Shown here: one piece after another, positions 1-10,640 of the stretch
Position numbering within the stretch: the first letter of the stretch is position 1
How the letters are laid out: every line of letters begins with the position of its first letter
DNA from: Prochlorococcus sp. scB243_495K23
GTDB lineage: Bacteria > Cyanobacteriota > Cyanobacteriia > PCC-6307 > Cyanobiaceae
Reading direction: 5' to 3'
Length of the DNA: 64,000 nt
Assembly: GCA_000635495.1 (NCBI GenBank)
Contig: JFLW01000087.1
Coordinates: forward strand, 62,001 to 126,000
Notes under the pieces: generated by a model
Seen by the model: the letters and a program-made list of their open reading frames with translations, nothing else
Database searches by the model: none
What the model was told of the DNA's origin: nothing
Program-made: the position numbers and the translations under genes

Positions 1-289
1 AAAAAAAATTTCACCAGTACTTAGAATAATGTATTAACGTGCTTTAGTGGTGATTAGGTGTTAATATTATCTTAGTTATGATTAATTCAAGAGATAATCA
101 TAGCTATGAAATCAATCTCAATTAGTTTGAAAATCGTTTAAAGCTTTATAAATAGCAGAATTTAATCACTATTAATTTTATTCATTTCTAAAAAGTAAAT
201 AATAATAGCTAAAAAGCTTTATTAAAAGATAAAACCTAATTCTTTAATTTAGAAAATTTTCAAAATCCAAATCATTCAGAATCAATTAT
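1..289. other. Gene-free leader region upstream of rne
   Basis: I see no coding region or RNA gene here. The stretch is very AT-rich. It presumably carries the promoter and a long 5' leader of the RNase E gene that starts at 290, but I cannot pick a promoter with confidence. Whatever precedes position 1 is outside the window. Confidence 0.5.
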
Positions 290-2110
290 ATGTCTCAGCA
301 AATTATCATCGCTGAGCAGGCTCGAATAGCAGCACTACTCACAGATGATCGAGTTGATGAATTAGTCGTCGCACAAGGTCAATATCAAATTGGCGATATT
401 TTTTTAGGAACAGTTGAAAATGTTCTCCCTGGCATTGATGCCGCTTTTATAAATATTGGAGAAAGTGAGAAAAATGGATTCATCCATATTTCAGATTTAG
501 GTCCACTAAGACTTAAAAAAGGTACATTTGGAATAACTGAATTACTAGAACCAAAACAAAAAGTTTTAGTACAGGTAATAAAGGAACCCACAGGCTCAAA
601 AGGTCCCAGAGTAACCGGGAGTATTTCGATCCCAGGAAAATACCTGATATTACAGCCATATAGCCAAGGAGTAAATATTTCAAGAAAAATAAATACAGAA
701 ACAGAACGAAGCCGTTTGAAATCTCTTGGGGTTTTAATAAAACCACCCAGCACAGGCTTGTTATTTAGAACAGAGGCTGAAAAAATAAAAGAAGAACTTC
801 TAATTGAAGATTTAGAACAATTAACTCAACAATGGGAAAATATACTAAAAATTTCTGAAGCCTCTAATCCGCCAAATTTAATAAAAAGAGATGATGATTT
901 CTCTCTTAAGATTTTGAGAGATTATATTAAAGAATCAACCAAAAGCATAATTATTGATAGTAAATTTTCAGTTGCAAGGGCAAAAGATTTTTTAATAAAT
1001 TATGAATCTGATATAGATATTGAATTTCACGATAACAGTTTAAACCAACATATTATCGAAAAGTACGAAATTAAGAAGACAATTCAAAAAGCTCTCCAGC
1101 CGAGAGTAGATCTTCCTTCGGGAGGCTACATTATTATCGAACCTACTGAAGCTTTAACAGTAATCGATGTAAACTCTGGATCATTTACAAGATCCGCAAA
1201 CTCAAGACAAACCGTTTTATGGACAAACTGCGAAGCAGCAGTTGAAATCTCAAGGCAAATGAAATTAAGAAATATTGGTGGAGTTATAGTAATAGATTTT
1301 ATTGATATGGAATCTAGAAGAGATCAATTTCAGTTACTTGAGCATTTTACCTCAGCAATAAAAGATGATTCTGCTAGGCCTCAGATAGCTCAGCTTACTG
1401 AATTAGGCTTAGTAGAGTTAACCAGAAAAAGACAAGGTCAAAATATATATGAATTATTCGGTAAAAAATGTTCTACATGCGATGGTACCGGACATGTAGA
1501 AAATATTTTAAATCAAGAAATTTCTAATTTCAAAATTAAAAATATTGAAAATAAATCTAATCAATCAAACAATCTAAAAGCTATAGATGCAGATACTTAT
1601 CAAGCAACTGATGAGCAGGAAAAAATAATTGACAAGGAATTAATTAACTCCAAAGATCCAAGTAAAGAGAATTCTTCTAATAAAAAAGAAAAAGAGAATG
1701 ATAATTTGAACCAATCAAATTCAAAAGAAAAAAATATAATAACTGTTGATCTTACAAATGAAGAAAAAATTGTTTTCAGTCAATTAGGTATTAATCCACT
1801 TGTAAAGTTAGGTAAAGAATATCTCACCAGCAATAATTTTGTGCGTTTAAAAGAAAGTAATAAAGAAACAGTAAAACCCTTAGATAATAAAAAAACAAAA
1901 GCAAAACAAATTAAAAAAATCTCAAAATTGGGAGAAGATAAGATTCAAATTAAAATTGAAGAAAATGCAAATTCTAAAGATAAATCAACAAATAAAACTA
2001 ATGAAAATAATGAAGTTGTTTTAACAGATAAAAAGGATGAAGTTGACCTTACAGATGATCTAAACAATGCAAGAAAAAAAAGAAGAAGATCTTCAGCAAG
2101 CATTGAATAA
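290..2110 (+). CDS. rne: Ribonuclease E/G
   Basis: Endoribonuclease of the RNase E/G family, the main mRNA decay and RNA processing nuclease in cyanobacteria. The N-terminal S1-type RNA-binding region (about residues 30-125) contains [19 protein letters not shown]. The DNase I-like catalytic part has the metal-binding Asp in IDVNSG near residue 291 and a second in [10 protein letters not shown] near 335. A Zn-link CSTCDGTG lies near residue 394. After about residue 410 the chain is Lys/Asn/Glu-rich and looks disordered. It ends in a basic RKKRRRSSA segment that resembles the cyanobacterial PNPase-binding nonapeptide. The 3' end overlaps rnhB by 44 bp, which suggests coupled expression. Family assignment is firm; PNPase binding is inferred from the motif. 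Confidence 0.95.
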   Translation: MSQQIIIAEQARIAALLTDDRVDELVVAQGQYQIGDIFLGTVENVLPGIDAAFINIGESEKNGFIHISDLGPLRLKKGTFGITELLEPKQKVLVQVIKEPTGSKGPRVTGSISIPGKYLILQPYSQGVNISRKINTETERSRLKSLGVLIKPPSTGLLFRTEAEKIKEELLIEDLEQLTQQWENILKISEASNPPNLIKRDDDFSLKILRDYIKESTKSIIIDSKFSVARAKDFLINYESDIDIEFHDNSLNQHIIEKYEIKKTIQKALQPRVDLPSGGYIIIEPTEALTVIDVNSGSFTRSANSRQTVLWTNCEAAVEISRQMKLRNIGGVIVIDFIDMESRRDQFQLLEHFTSAIKDDSARPQIAQLTELGLVELTRKRQGQNIYELFGKKCSTCDGTGHVENILNQEISNFKIKNIENKSNQSNNLKAIDADTYQATDEQEKIIDKELINSKDPSKENSSNKKEKENDNLNQSNSKEKNIITVDLTNEEKIVFSQLGINPLVKLGKEYLTSNNFVRLKESNKETVKPLDNKKTKAKQIKKISKLGEDKIQIKIEENANSKDKSTNKTNENNEVVLTDKKDEVDLTDDLNNARKKRRRSSASIE

Positions 2111-2684
2111 AGTATTCGAAGTTGGAATAGATGAAGTTGGACGTGGAGCGATTTTTGGTCCAGTTTTTGCAGCAGCTGTAGTATTAACTGAAAAAAATAA
2201 ATTAATCTTAAAACAATTTGGTGTAACAGATAGTAAGAAACTAACTCCCAAAAAAAGGAAATTACTTTTACCAAAAATTTTATTACTTTCTTCAGATTAT
2301 GGAATTGGGCAATCTTCGGCCAGAGAAATAGATAAGTTAGGTATCAGGGGTGCGACAGAACTTTCAATGATAAGAGCTTTAAAAAAATTAAAAGAAAAGC
2401 CATCTGAATTAATAATTGATGGTCCCTTATTATTAAGGCCATGGGGCGGAATTCAGAAAAACATAATATCCGGAGACTCAAAGTTTATCTCGATAGCTTC
2501 AGCAAGCATAGTTGCCAAAGTTTCTCGCGACAATCTAATGGAGAGGTTAGAAAAAAAATACTCAGGATACTTGATATTTAAAAATAAAGGTTATGGAACC
2601 AGAGAGCATTTTTCATTACTCAAAAAAAATGGAATAACTAAACTTCACAGAAAAAGTTTTTTAAAGAAATCAAATCTTATTTAA
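2067..2684 (+). CDS. rnhB: Ribonuclease HII
   Basis: Cleaves the RNA strand of RNA-DNA hybrids and initiates removal of single ribonucleotides from DNA. The family's opening motif [12 protein letters not shown] (catalytic D22 and E23) and the downstream [15 protein letters not shown] block are both present. At 205 residues it is of normal length. The ATG start lies inside the end of rne; an in-frame TTG at 2103 would shorten the overlap to 8 bp and still keep the catalytic N-terminus. The overlap with rne suggests one transcript. The 3' end overlaps the convergent DUF1997 gene by 15 bp. Confidence 0.95.
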   Translation: MQEKKEEDLQQALNKVFEVGIDEVGRGAIFGPVFAAAVVLTEKNKLILKQFGVTDSKKLTPKKRKLLLPKILLLSSDYGIGQSSAREIDKLGIRGATELSMIRALKKLKEKPSELIIDGPLLLRPWGGIQKNIISGDSKFISIASASIVAKVSRDNLMERLEKKYSGYLIFKNKGYGTREHFSLLKKNGITKLHRKSFLKKSNLI

Positions 2685-3188
2685 TTCACACCAATCTAAA
2701 AAATCTTTTACGAGTTGCTGTTGAACCCTTGACTTTATACCCAACAGAATCCCATTTAATACCGAATGACCAGTAGATTCCAAAATTTTCTTTGGTACCA
2801 GCTTCAGTAGAGGGGGTTGGCTTACAGATACTCCAAGAAGCGCCTCACCTTCTAAACCAATATCAGTTGCTTCCAAATTCGCTTTCAAAATAAGATTAAA
2901 ATCATCTATCATCCCCAAACCATCTAATGTACTTTCAAGAGCACTCATTTTTAAAATTCCATCTTTATTTTCTACCGCAATTGAGACAACAGGGTTAATA
3001 TCTAATTGGAAAACCTTAAAACTTGTTACTGTATACTTATACCTACCTACTCCTTCTGGTACTAATTTTTTGGAGTCAAGCATTGCTCCAACAACTCTTT
3101 CTTCCTCCAAAAGATATTTAGAAAGATATTCTTTATTACGTGTTACAGAAAGCTTGAGTTTCTGTTTAGCATCAAAAGACAATAGCAT
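2670..3188 (-). CDS. DUF1997 family protein
   Basis: Conserved protein of 172 residues with the features of the DUF1997 family, which is common in cyanobacteria and plastids and has no firmly known function. I see no signal peptide or membrane segment. The central part alternates beta-strand-like stretches ([26 protein letters not shown]), and the C-terminus is helical. It is convergent with rnhB and divergent from pheA, whose start is 52 bp away, so the two promoters share a short T-rich spacer. The family call is from recall of the pattern, not from a catalytic motif. Confidence 0.7.
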   Translation of the reverse strand: MLLSFDAKQKLKLSVTRNKEYLSKYLLEEERVVGAMLDSKKLVPEGVGRYKYTVTSFKVFQLDINPVVSIAVENKDGILKMSALESTLDGLGMIDDFNLILKANLEATDIGLEGEALLGVSVSQPPLLKLVPKKILESTGHSVLNGILLGIKSRVQQQLVKDFLDWCELNKI

Positions 3189-3240
3189 TTTCTATAATCC
3201 TCCAATGCTTATTTGATCTCTTTTTTTTTTACAATTAATC

Positions 3241-4086
3241 ATGCGCAAACAAGTTGCATATTTAGGTCCACAAGGAACATACGCAGAAAAAGCAGCCCAT
3301 ATATTATCAAAGCTTGCCGATTTTCAGACACCTATATTTGTACCATGTAATGGGTTACATTCGGTCATTAAATCAATAGCGTACAACAATTGTGATGCTG
3401 CTGTAGTCCCTATAGAAAATTCTGTAGAAGGGGGAGTTACAGCTACTCTGGATGCCCTTTGGAAATTCCCTGAAATTTTTATAAATAAAGCAATTGTTTT
3501 ACCTATAAAACATGCATTAATTAGTGATGGAGAACTTTCAAACATTTCAGAAGTATTATCTCATCCTCAAGCATTAGCTCAATGTTCAGAATGGTTATCT
3601 GAAAATCTTCCAAATGCAATTCCTCTCCCAACAAATTCAACATCAGAAGCTGTCAATATGATCAAGGGGAGTAAATTCAGAGCTGCTATCGGTTCAAAAT
3701 CGTTGATTGAAATTGAAGGACTTAAAGAATTAGCCTTTCCTATTAATGATGTTCCAGGTAATTGCACTAGATTTGTTTTATTAAGCAAGGAATCAAATTC
3801 AAATTTAGCTAATATTGCCAGTTTTGCTTTCTCGTTAATTTCAAATAAACCAGGTGCTTTGCTTAAAGCTATAAATTATATTGCAGATTTTGGATTTAAT
3901 ATGAGTAAAATTGAATCGAGACCTTCAAAAAGAGAATTAGGTGAATATATAATTTATGTAGATTTAGAAATCAAAGATCAAAATAATATTAAAAATTTTC
4001 TTGAATTAAAAAATAAGTTAAAGCCACTTTGCAAGAATTTTGTAGACTTTGGAAATTATCTTTCTGAAAATGTTGAACTTGATTAA
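3241..4086 (+). CDS. pheA: Prephenate dehydratase
   Basis: Converts prephenate to phenylpyruvate in phenylalanine synthesis. The N-terminal periplasmic-binding-like catalytic domain opens with VAYLGPQGTYAEKAA, and the catalytic Thr-Arg-Phe sits at 176-178 (GNCTRFVLL). A C-terminal ACT domain carries the allosteric ESRP motif at 225-228, so feedback inhibition by phenylalanine is likely. There is no chorismate mutase domain, so this is the monofunctional form. The partner branch enzyme TyrA is encoded at 54454. The 3' end is 1 bp from the end of the convergent methyltransferase gene. Confidence 0.95.
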   Translation: MRKQVAYLGPQGTYAEKAAHILSKLADFQTPIFVPCNGLHSVIKSIAYNNCDAAVVPIENSVEGGVTATLDALWKFPEIFINKAIVLPIKHALISDGELSNISEVLSHPQALAQCSEWLSENLPNAIPLPTNSTSEAVNMIKGSKFRAAIGSKSLIEIEGLKELAFPINDVPGNCTRFVLLSKESNSNLANIASFAFSLISNKPGALLKAINYIADFGFNMSKIESRPSKRELGEYIIYVDLEIKDQNNIKNFLELKNKLKPLCKNFVDFGNYLSENVELD

Positions 4087-4087
4087 T

Positions 4088-5023
4088 TTACCCTCTACAT
4101 TTATAAACTCCAAACTCCATTAAACCTTTTTTAAATGCCCAATTCATGAGAAGAATTGTTGGAATCTCTCTAATCGACTTAATTATCGCAAATGGGCCAA
4201 GTGACAAAATTACAAAGGGCCTTCGAATGCCTTCAATAATGGAGTCGTACCATGAAGGATTTGTATAGTAATTCCAATTTTCAGAAATAACTCTTCCTGA
4301 ACTATTTTCGTTAGTTCTAAGAATGTTACTAAATTCGTCAATGCTAATGAAATTAGGATGTACCCATTGTTCAAGTAATTGTTTAAGAACTAACTTTTCA
4401 AAAAATGATGGGGGGTATGCCTCAAGGTCTCTTGAGTTCCAATCAGCCAACGCTAAAAACCCTCCTGGTCTTAGAGTTCTCAGCATTTCGTCTGCAAACC
4501 TAGTTTTATCATTCATGTGTGCACCAGCCTCAACACTCCAGACGGCATCAAATGATCCATCTTCAAATTTTAAATCCAAAGCATCCATAACTTGGAAGTT
4601 GCAATTTAGCCCATCAGGAGTAAGTTCTCTTGCTCTTTTAACTTGAGCCGGACTAATTGTAATGCCAGTGACATTAAACCCATAATATTCTGCAAGGATC
4701 CTAGAACTTCCCCCTATGCCACAACCTACATCAAGAATTCTTGATCCCTGCGGTAATTTATCTAAACCACTCCATTTGACTAATTCATGAACAAACTGAA
4801 CTTTAGCCTTTCTAAAATCAATATTTTTTTGGCCTGAGGGATAAAAACCCAAATGTATATGTTCTCCCCATAATCTCTCAAGTAATTTGTCTTGGGTCCA
4901 AGCATCATATGCAGAGGCTACTGTACCGGAAGAAATATATTTTCTAGCATTGTTTCTCCATATTATCGCTAGGGCTAGAAAGAATAAAAATATTAAAAAA
5001 AAAGGGATTAATAATTCAAACAT
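4088..5023 (-). CDS. MPBQ/MSBQ-type quinone methyltransferase
   Basis: SAM-dependent methyltransferase of 311 residues with an N-terminal hydrophobic anchor (about residues 3-22). The SAM-binding motif ILDVGCGIGGSS is at 96-107, and GHTMND-like and LRPGG motifs follow (ALDLKFEDGSFDAVWS, MLRTLRPGGFLALADW). The anchor plus this core matches the cyanobacterial 2-methyl-6-phytyl-1,4-benzoquinone / solanesyl-benzoquinone methyltransferase (Synechocystis Sll0418 type), which acts in tocopherol and plastoquinone synthesis at membranes. Gamma-tocopherol methyltransferase is the main alternative. The start codon abuts the stop of the LON-domain gene, so it is probably the last gene of the str-operon transcript. 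Confidence 0.75.
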   Translation of the reverse strand: MFELLIPFFLIFLFFLALAIIWRNNARKYISSGTVASAYDAWTQDKLLERLWGEHIHLGFYPSGQKNIDFRKAKVQFVHELVKWSGLDKLPQGSRILDVGCGIGGSSRILAEYYGFNVTGITISPAQVKRARELTPDGLNCNFQVMDALDLKFEDGSFDAVWSVEAGAHMNDKTRFADEMLRTLRPGGFLALADWNSRDLEAYPPSFFEKLVLKQLLEQWVHPNFISIDEFSNILRTNENSSGRVISENWNYYTNPSWYDSIIEGIRRPFVILSLGPFAIIKSIREIPTILLMNWAFKKGLMEFGVYKCRG

Positions 5024-5680
5024 TTAATTTTCTTTTATATCAGGAAAACTCTCTTTCAATGCTGTTCTTGCTGCAAGTTGTTTTCTTGTATGATCAAGCA
5101 TTTCATATTCTCTTTGCAAACGGGTAAAAGTATTTCTCTCTTCAAGAAGTCTTTGCTGTTCTTCCGCAACAGGACCGCCCAAATGAGCTCCTATCCAAAA
5201 TGATAATTCCATTGGGTTATCAGGTAATTTATCAGGTAGATTTTTTTTTGTATTAGTCAATTTACTCGTTAAATTAATAACATCACTAAGTGCTTCTTTT
5301 ACTGAATCTTTTAGAGAATCTAATTTTTTAAAATCATCAATATTATCATCACAAATCCAACTAACCATTGCAGAACAAAATGGCGTCGAACGAGTAATTT
5401 CTAAGACTTGAAATCTTTGTTGGCCAAGAGTAATAATATTACTTGTCCCATCCTCTGCAGTTTGATGTTTTAGAATTTGTGCGCAACATCCAACATTAGC
5501 CATACTTTTAGTAGTTGGATCCCACTTGATCACTCCAAACATAGAGTCACTTTCAAGAACAGATTGGAGCATAATCCTATATCTCGATTCAAAAATATGT
5601 AAAGGCATTACTTCTTGAGGAAAAAGGACTACCTCTGGCAAAGGAAATAAAGGTAATTCCCTTACTGAGAGTTCTCCCAT
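5024..5680 (-). CDS. LON substrate-binding domain protein
   Basis: Stand-alone protein with the N-terminal domain of Lon protease (about residues 8-205) but no ATPase or peptidase domain. The diagnostic start LPLFPLPEVVLFPQEVMPLHIFE is clear, followed by FGVIKW and TLGQQRF-type strands and a helical C-terminus. Such proteins are widespread in cyanobacteria, and their client is unknown. It lies 56 bp downstream of rpsJ and directly abuts the methyltransferase start, so cotranscription with the translation genes is likely. Function beyond protein binding cannot be read from the sequence. Confidence 0.85.
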   Translation of the reverse strand: MGELSVRELPLFPLPEVVLFPQEVMPLHIFESRYRIMLQSVLESDSMFGVIKWDPTTKSMANVGCCAQILKHQTAEDGTSNIITLGQQRFQVLEITRSTPFCSAMVSWICDDNIDDFKKLDSLKDSVKEALSDVINLTSKLTNTKKNLPDKLPDNPMELSFWIGAHLGGPVAEEQQRLLEERNTFTRLQREYEMLDHTRKQLAARTALKESFPDIKEN

Positions 5681-5736
5681 TTAAACCTCATTTCATTTTT
5701 TTTATACTAAACAATTTAGGGCAGTTTCGGGATTTA

Positions 5737-6057
5737 TTAAAGTTTAACTTCTATATCTACACCACTAGGGAGATCTAATTTCATTAAAGCATCAATAGTT
5801 TTTGCAGAAGGACTGTAAATATCTATTATTCTTCGATGTGTTCTTGTTTCAAAATGCTCTCTAGAATCTTTATCAACATGTGGTGATCTCAGGACGCAAT
5901 AAATCTTCCTTTTTGTAGGTAAAGGTATTGGACCTATAGCTGAAGCAGAAGTAGTATCAGCAGTTTGGATGATTTTGTCGCAAGATAAATCAAGCATTCT
6001 TCTATCAAATGCTTTGAGCCTTATTCTTATTTTTTGTTGTGCAATTGATGCAGTCAT
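5737..6057 (-). CDS. rpsJ: 30S ribosomal protein S10
   Basis: Component of the 30S head, also the NusE transcription factor in other bacteria. The 106-residue protein has the family core [14 protein letters not shown] and [29 protein letters not shown]. It sits after tuf in the str operon instead of heading the S10 cluster at 48.7 kb, an arrangement known from other cyanobacteria. A perfect 9-bp hairpin separates it from tuf. Confidence 0.97.
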   Translation of the reverse strand: MTASIAQQKIRIRLKAFDRRMLDLSCDKIIQTADTTSASAIGPIPLPTKRKIYCVLRSPHVDKDSREHFETRTHRRIIDIYSPSAKTIDALMKLDLPSGVDIEVKL

Positions 6058-6078
6058 AGTGTCAAATAACTTCTAGTA

Positions 6079-6104
6079 AAGGGTCATTGATTAAAATGAC
6101 CCTT
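6079..6104 (-). promoter_or_regulatory. Hairpin between tuf and rpsJ
   Basis: The arms AAGGGTCAT (6079-6087) and ATGACCCTT (6096-6104) are perfectly complementary, with an 8-nt loop. On the minus strand no T-run follows the stem, so this is not a clear intrinsic terminator. It may act as an RNA processing site, partial terminator or stability element that sets S10 output against EF-Tu. That role is inference. Confidence 0.5.
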
Positions 6105-6157
6105 ATCGATAAACATATATTAGATGATTGAGGTTAAATTTTTAAAATTCAAATTTA

Positions 6158-7357
6158 TTATTTGAGAATTTTAGAAACAACTCCAGCACCGATAGTACGT
6201 CCACCCTCACGTATGGCAAATCGCATACCTTGTTCAATAGCTACTGGACAAATTAGTTCACCAGTCATCTTAATTCTGTCTCCTGGCATCACCATTTCAA
6301 CATTAGAGCCATCATCTGAGGTAAATGCTGTTATTTGACCTGTCACATCAGTTGTTCTGATGTAGAACTGGGGTCTATATCCTGCAAAGAAAGGAGTATG
6401 TCTTCCGCCCTCTTCTTTTTTGAGAACATAAACTTCTCCCTCAAACTGAGTATGAGGAGTAATAGATCCTTTCTTCACAAGAACCATTCCTCTCTCAATA
6501 TCTTCTTTCTGGACACCCCTTAAAAGTAAACCAACATTGTCACCAGCCATTCCTTCGTCAAGAAGTTTTCGGAACATTTCAACTCCAGTAACAGTTGTTA
6601 ATCTTGTATCTCTTATTCCAACTATTTCTACCTCTTCTCCAACCTTAACTTTACCTCTCTCAATTCTTCCAGTAGCAACAGTTCCTCTACCAGTAATTGA
6701 GAAAACATCTTCAACTGCCATCAAGAATGGTTTATCAACTTCTCTTTCTGGTTCAGGAATGTTAGCGTCAACAGCTTTCATTAATTCTTCAATCTTTGAT
6801 TCCCAAGTAGAATCACCTTCAAGAGCTTTTAAACCTGAAACTTGAACTATAGGAATATCATCTCCAGGGAAGTCGTAGCTATCTAAAAGTTCCCTAATTT
6901 CCATTTCGACAAGTTCAATAATTTCTTCATCATCAACCATATCGCATTTATTTAGAGCAACAACAAGAGCAGGAACTCCAACCTGTTTAGCTAAAAGGAT
7001 ATGCTCTTTTGTTTGAGCCATAGGACCATCTGTAGCTGCGCAAACTAGAATTGCTCCATCCATCTGGGCAGCTCCTGTGATCATGTTTTTCACATAATCA
7101 GCGTGTCCTGGGCAATCGACATGAGCATAATGTCTGCCTTCAGTTTCATATTCAACATGAGCTGTATTAATGGTAATCCCACGCTCTCTTTCTTCAGGAG
7201 CACCATCAATGTCTCCATAGTCTTGAGCTTGAGCTTGACCTTTTTTAGCTAATACATTTGTAATAGCAGCTGTTAGTGTTGTTTTTCCATGATCAACATG
7301 GCCAATAGTACCTATGTTGACATGTGGTTTGTTTCTTTCGAACTTCTCGCGAGCCAT
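6158..7357 (-). CDS. tuf: Elongation factor Tu
   Basis: GTPase that delivers aminoacyl-tRNA to the ribosome. The 399-residue protein has the G-domain motifs GHVDHGKT (P-loop), DCPGHADY and [10 protein letters not shown], followed by the two beta-barrel domains ([12 protein letters not shown], then [15 protein letters not shown]) and the conserved end [17 protein letters not shown]. It lies 44 bp downstream of fusA in the str operon. Its coding sequence is less AT-biased than its neighbours, as expected for a highly expressed gene. Confidence 0.99.
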   Translation of the reverse strand: MAREKFERNKPHVNIGTIGHVDHGKTTLTAAITNVLAKKGQAQAQDYGDIDGAPEERERGITINTAHVEYETEGRHYAHVDCPGHADYVKNMITGAAQMDGAILVCAATDGPMAQTKEHILLAKQVGVPALVVALNKCDMVDDEEIIELVEMEIRELLDSYDFPGDDIPIVQVSGLKALEGDSTWESKIEELMKAVDANIPEPEREVDKPFLMAVEDVFSITGRGTVATGRIERGKVKVGEEVEIVGIRDTRLTTVTGVEMFRKLLDEGMAGDNVGLLLRGVQKEDIERGMVLVKKGSITPHTQFEGEVYVLKKEEGGRHTPFFAGYRPQFYIRTTDVTGQITAFTSDDGSNVEMVMPGDRIKMTGELICPVAIEQGMRFAIREGGRTIGAGVVSKILK

Positions 7358-7401
7358 TTTGAATTAAAGAATCGAGGGTTTAAGAGTGTTTTGTTTAGAG
7401 A

Positions 7402-9477
7402 TCAGGAGTTGCCCTGATTCTTGGAAATGATAGCTTCAGCAACATTACGAGGAACTTCCTCATAATTTGCGAACTCCATTGAAAATATACCCCGACCTTG
7501 AGTCATTGATCGGAGTTGAGTGGCATAACCGAACATTTCGGCTAAGGGCACTTTGGCCTGTACCTTAGACAATCCATCATCAACAGATTGTCCTTCTACT
7601 TGACCTCTTCTAGAAGAGAGATCACCAATTACAGATCCAAGAAAGTCGTCAGGACTTTCGACCTCAACTTTCATCATAGGCTCTAAAAGGACAGGATTGC
7701 ATTTTTTAACCCCGTCTTTAAAAGCCATGGAACCTGCAATTTTGAAGGCCATTTCAGATGAGTCTACATCGTGGAATGAACCATCGACTAGTGTTACTTT
7801 TACATCAATGAGTGGATAACCGGCAAGAACACCAGATTCACAGGTTTCTTTCATTCCATTAGATGCAGGACCAATATACTCTTTTGGTACAGCTCCACCA
7901 ACAATTTTGTTAACAAATTCAAAACCTTTACCAACTTCAGCAGGTTCCATTTCAATAATTACATGACCATATTGACCTTTACCTCCAGTCTGTCTTGCAT
8001 ATTTACCTTCACCTTTAGAACTAGACCTAATAGTTTCTCTATATGAAACCTGTGGAGCTCCTATATTTGCTTCAACTTTAAATTCCCTTAACATTCTGTC
8101 AACAAGGATTTCCAAGTGCAATTCACCCATACCTGCAATAACAGTTTGATTTGTCTCGGGATCTGTACTTACCCTAAAGGTTGGATCTTCTTCAGACAAA
8201 GCAGTTAAAGCTTTTGATAATTTTTCCATATCGCCTTTAGTTTTTGGCTCAACAGCTACTGAGATAACTGGTTCAGGGATAAACAATGTTTCCAAAACTA
8301 TTGGATCTTCTGTGTTACATAAAGTGTCACCAGTTGTTGTGTTCTTAAGACCTAATACAGCTCCTAAATCCCCTGCCCTCAATTCATCAACCTCCTCTCT
8401 TTCATCAGCCTTAAGAATCACTAATCTAGAAATTCTCTCTTTAGCATCCTTAGTAGAATTCATTACATAACTTCCCTTCGAAAGAACACCTGAATACATT
8501 CTTACGAAAGTTAATTTCCCATAGGGGTCTGACATAACTTTGAATGCTAATGCACTGAAAGGAGCATTATCATCTGAAGGTCTAACATCTTCTTTGCCAC
8601 TTGGCAAAACACCTTGTATTGGTTTCACATCAACTGGAGCTGGCAAGTAATCAACTACAGCGTCTAAAACAAGTTGGACACCTTTATTCTTAAAAGCTGA
8701 ACCGCATAATACGGGAACCAATCCATGTTTTAAAACCCCTTCTCTGATACCTCTTTTAAGTTGTTCTTCAGATAATTCTCCTGTTTCAAGAAATATTTCT
8801 ATTAACTCTTCATCATTTTCTGCGACACTCTCCATTAACTTTAATCTCCACTCAGCAGCTTCCTCGACCATGTCAGATGGAATTGGTCCCTCTTCAATAT
8901 CAGTACCTAAATCGTTTTTGTAAAGATATGCTTTGTTGGCTACTAAATCGATAATGCCTGTAAGATCACCTTCAGCCCCAATTGGTAACTGGATTGGAAG
9001 TGCATTTGCCTTTAGTCTATCTTTAATTTGCTTATTAACTTTTAAAAAATCCGCACCAGTTCTATCCATTTTATTAACAAAAACCATTCTTGGTACAGAG
9101 TATCTATCTGCTTGACGCCAAACTGTTTCGGATTGAGGCTGAACTCCGCCAACTGCACAAAATACAGCTATAACTCCATCCAACACACGCATTGATCTTT
9201 CAACTTCAATAGTAAAGTCAACGTGTCCAGGAGTATCAATAATATTAATCCTATGATCTTGCCAACTAGTAGATATTGCCGCAGCAGTAATAGTTATTCC
9301 TCTTTCTCTTTCTTGAGCCATCCAATCTGTTACAGCAGCACCATCGTGCACCTCTCCTATCTTATGAACAACGCCTGAATAAAACAAAATTCTCTCAGTT
9401 GTGGTCGTCTTACCTGCATCAATGTGAGCGGCTATACCTATATTCCTTACTCGTTCTAGGGGAAAGTCGCGTGCCAA
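7402..9477 (-). CDS. fusA: Elongation factor G
   Basis: Translocase GTPase that moves tRNA and mRNA through the ribosome. It is full length at 691 residues with five domains. The G motifs are [36 protein letters not shown] and [10 protein letters not shown], and the domain IV loop region includes the YRETIRSS and [15 protein letters not shown] blocks. It lies between rpsG and tuf, as is standard for the str operon, with a 96-bp spacer to rpsG. Confidence 0.99.
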   Translation of the reverse strand: MARDFPLERVRNIGIAAHIDAGKTTTTERILFYSGVVHKIGEVHDGAAVTDWMAQERERGITITAAAISTSWQDHRINIIDTPGHVDFTIEVERSMRVLDGVIAVFCAVGGVQPQSETVWRQADRYSVPRMVFVNKMDRTGADFLKVNKQIKDRLKANALPIQLPIGAEGDLTGIIDLVANKAYLYKNDLGTDIEEGPIPSDMVEEAAEWRLKLMESVAENDEELIEIFLETGELSEEQLKRGIREGVLKHGLVPVLCGSAFKNKGVQLVLDAVVDYLPAPVDVKPIQGVLPSGKEDVRPSDDNAPFSALAFKVMSDPYGKLTFVRMYSGVLSKGSYVMNSTKDAKERISRLVILKADEREEVDELRAGDLGAVLGLKNTTTGDTLCNTEDPIVLETLFIPEPVISVAVEPKTKGDMEKLSKALTALSEEDPTFRVSTDPETNQTVIAGMGELHLEILVDRMLREFKVEANIGAPQVSYRETIRSSSKGEGKYARQTGGKGQYGHVIIEMEPAEVGKGFEFVNKIVGGAVPKEYIGPASNGMKETCESGVLAGYPLIDVKVTLVDGSFHDVDSSEMAFKIAGSMAFKDGVKKCNPVLLEPMMKVEVESPDDFLGSVIGDLSSRRGQVEGQSVDDGLSKVQAKVPLAEMFGYATQLRSMTQGRGIFSMEFANYEEVPRNVAEAIISKNQGNS

Positions 9478-9573
9478 TTTTAAAGCTCCAAATAAAATAA
9501 ATTTTGATAAGTGTAGTTCACTTTAAAAGCAAACTTTAATAATAATAAACTACTTAAGTACCTTTTGATGAAA

Positions 9574-10044
9574 TTAATATCTGTAATGTGCAAAAGCTTT
9601 ATTAGCTTCTGCCATTTTATGAGTATCTTCTCTTTTTTTAACTGAACTACCTGTTTCATTTGCTGCATCCATCAACTCGCCAGCTAGTTTTTGGGACATA
9701 CTTTTGCCATTTCTTGCGCGTGAAAATGTAACAAGCCATCTTAATGCCATAGCTGTACCCCTCTCTTGGCGAACTTCCATAGGTACTTGATATGTTGCAC
9801 CACCAACTCTTCTAGCTCGTACCTCGACAAGAGGAGTAGCATTTTTTACAGCTGTTTCAAATAATTCCACTGCATTCCCTCCTGTCCTCTCGCTTATTAA
9901 AGAAAACGCATCAGACAATATCCTTTGAGCAGTTGATTTTTTACCATGCTTCATCAATCGAGAAATCATCATTGAAGCAAGACGACTATTAAATTGAGGA
10001 TCAGGAAGAACTGGTCTTTTTACTGCTGCATTACGACGTGACAT
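9574..10044 (-). CDS. rpsG: 30S ribosomal protein S7
   Basis: Primary assembly protein of the 30S head that binds 16S rRNA near the decoding region. The 156-residue protein begins [16 protein letters not shown] and carries the core [20 protein letters not shown] and the end [17 protein letters not shown] typical of the family. It lies 25 bp after rpsL in the str operon. Confidence 0.98.
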
Positions 10045-10069
10045 GTTTAAAAAAAGTGATGTTTACAAA

Positions 10070-10444
10070 TTAATCTTTTGGAGCTTTTGCTCCATACTTA
10101 GATCTGGATTGACGTCTATCTTTGACTCCAGCCGTATCTAAAGTTCCTCTTATTATATGATATCTAACTCCTGGCAAATCCTTTACTCTTCCACCCCTAA
10201 GCAGTACTACAGAATGTTCTTGCAAATTATGTCCAATCCCAGGGATATAAGCAGTTACTTCGAAACCAGACGTTAATCTAACCCTAGCAACTTTTCTCAA
10301 AGCTGAATTAGGCTTCTTTGGTGTTGATGTATAGACTCTCGTACATACCCCTCTTCTCTCAGGGCAAGCTTTTAACGCAGGAGATTTTGTTTTCTTTGTC
10401 AGACGTTTTCTTTCTGAACCTACTAACTGTGAGATGGTGGGCAT
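10070..10444 (-). CDS. rpsL: 30S ribosomal protein S12
   Basis: Decoding-centre protein and first gene of the str operon. The 124-residue sequence has the conserved loops [15 protein letters not shown] and [16 protein letters not shown], the latter holding the Asp that is methylthiolated in many bacteria. The streptomycin-resistance positions look wild type. The promoter must lie in the 196-bp spacer shared with the divergent glutamate synthase gene. Confidence 0.98.
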   Translation of the reverse strand: MPTISQLVGSERKRLTKKTKSPALKACPERRGVCTRVYTSTPKKPNSALRKVARVRLTSGFEVTAYIPGIGHNLQEHSVVLLRGGRVKDLPGVRYHIIRGTLDTAGVKDRRQSRSKYGAKAPKD

Positions 10445-10640
10445 CTATTAAAACTTAGATAAAAATAAACATTTAACCATCATAACCTTTTAAGAGCACT
10501 TACTAAAAGTTTTTAATTATATTTTTTTTAAAATTTGTCAAATTAAAATTATTTGGTAAATATTCATTATCTTTAGATTTATTTTCATATTTATTTTTAT
10601 AATACAAATACATAAATAACTAAATAGAATTAAATAATCT
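10445..10640. promoter_or_regulatory. Divergent promoter region rpsL / glutamate synthase
   Basis: An AT-rich spacer between the start of rpsL (minus) and the glutamate synthase gene (plus). It must hold promoters for both the str operon and nitrogen assimilation. I looked for a canonical NtcA site (GTA-N8-TAC) and found only a poor partial match near 10556, so I do not claim one. Confidence 0.4.

Noticed and set aside
385-753. Open frames on the strand opposite rne
   Set aside because: They overlap a certain gene entirely and have no family features; they are shadows of the real frame.
10545-10575. Possible NtcA site upstream of glutamate synthase (GTA-N8-TTA near 10556)
   Set aside because: The second half-site is TTA rather than TAC and no suitably spaced -10 was convincing, so a nitrogen-control site is not supported.
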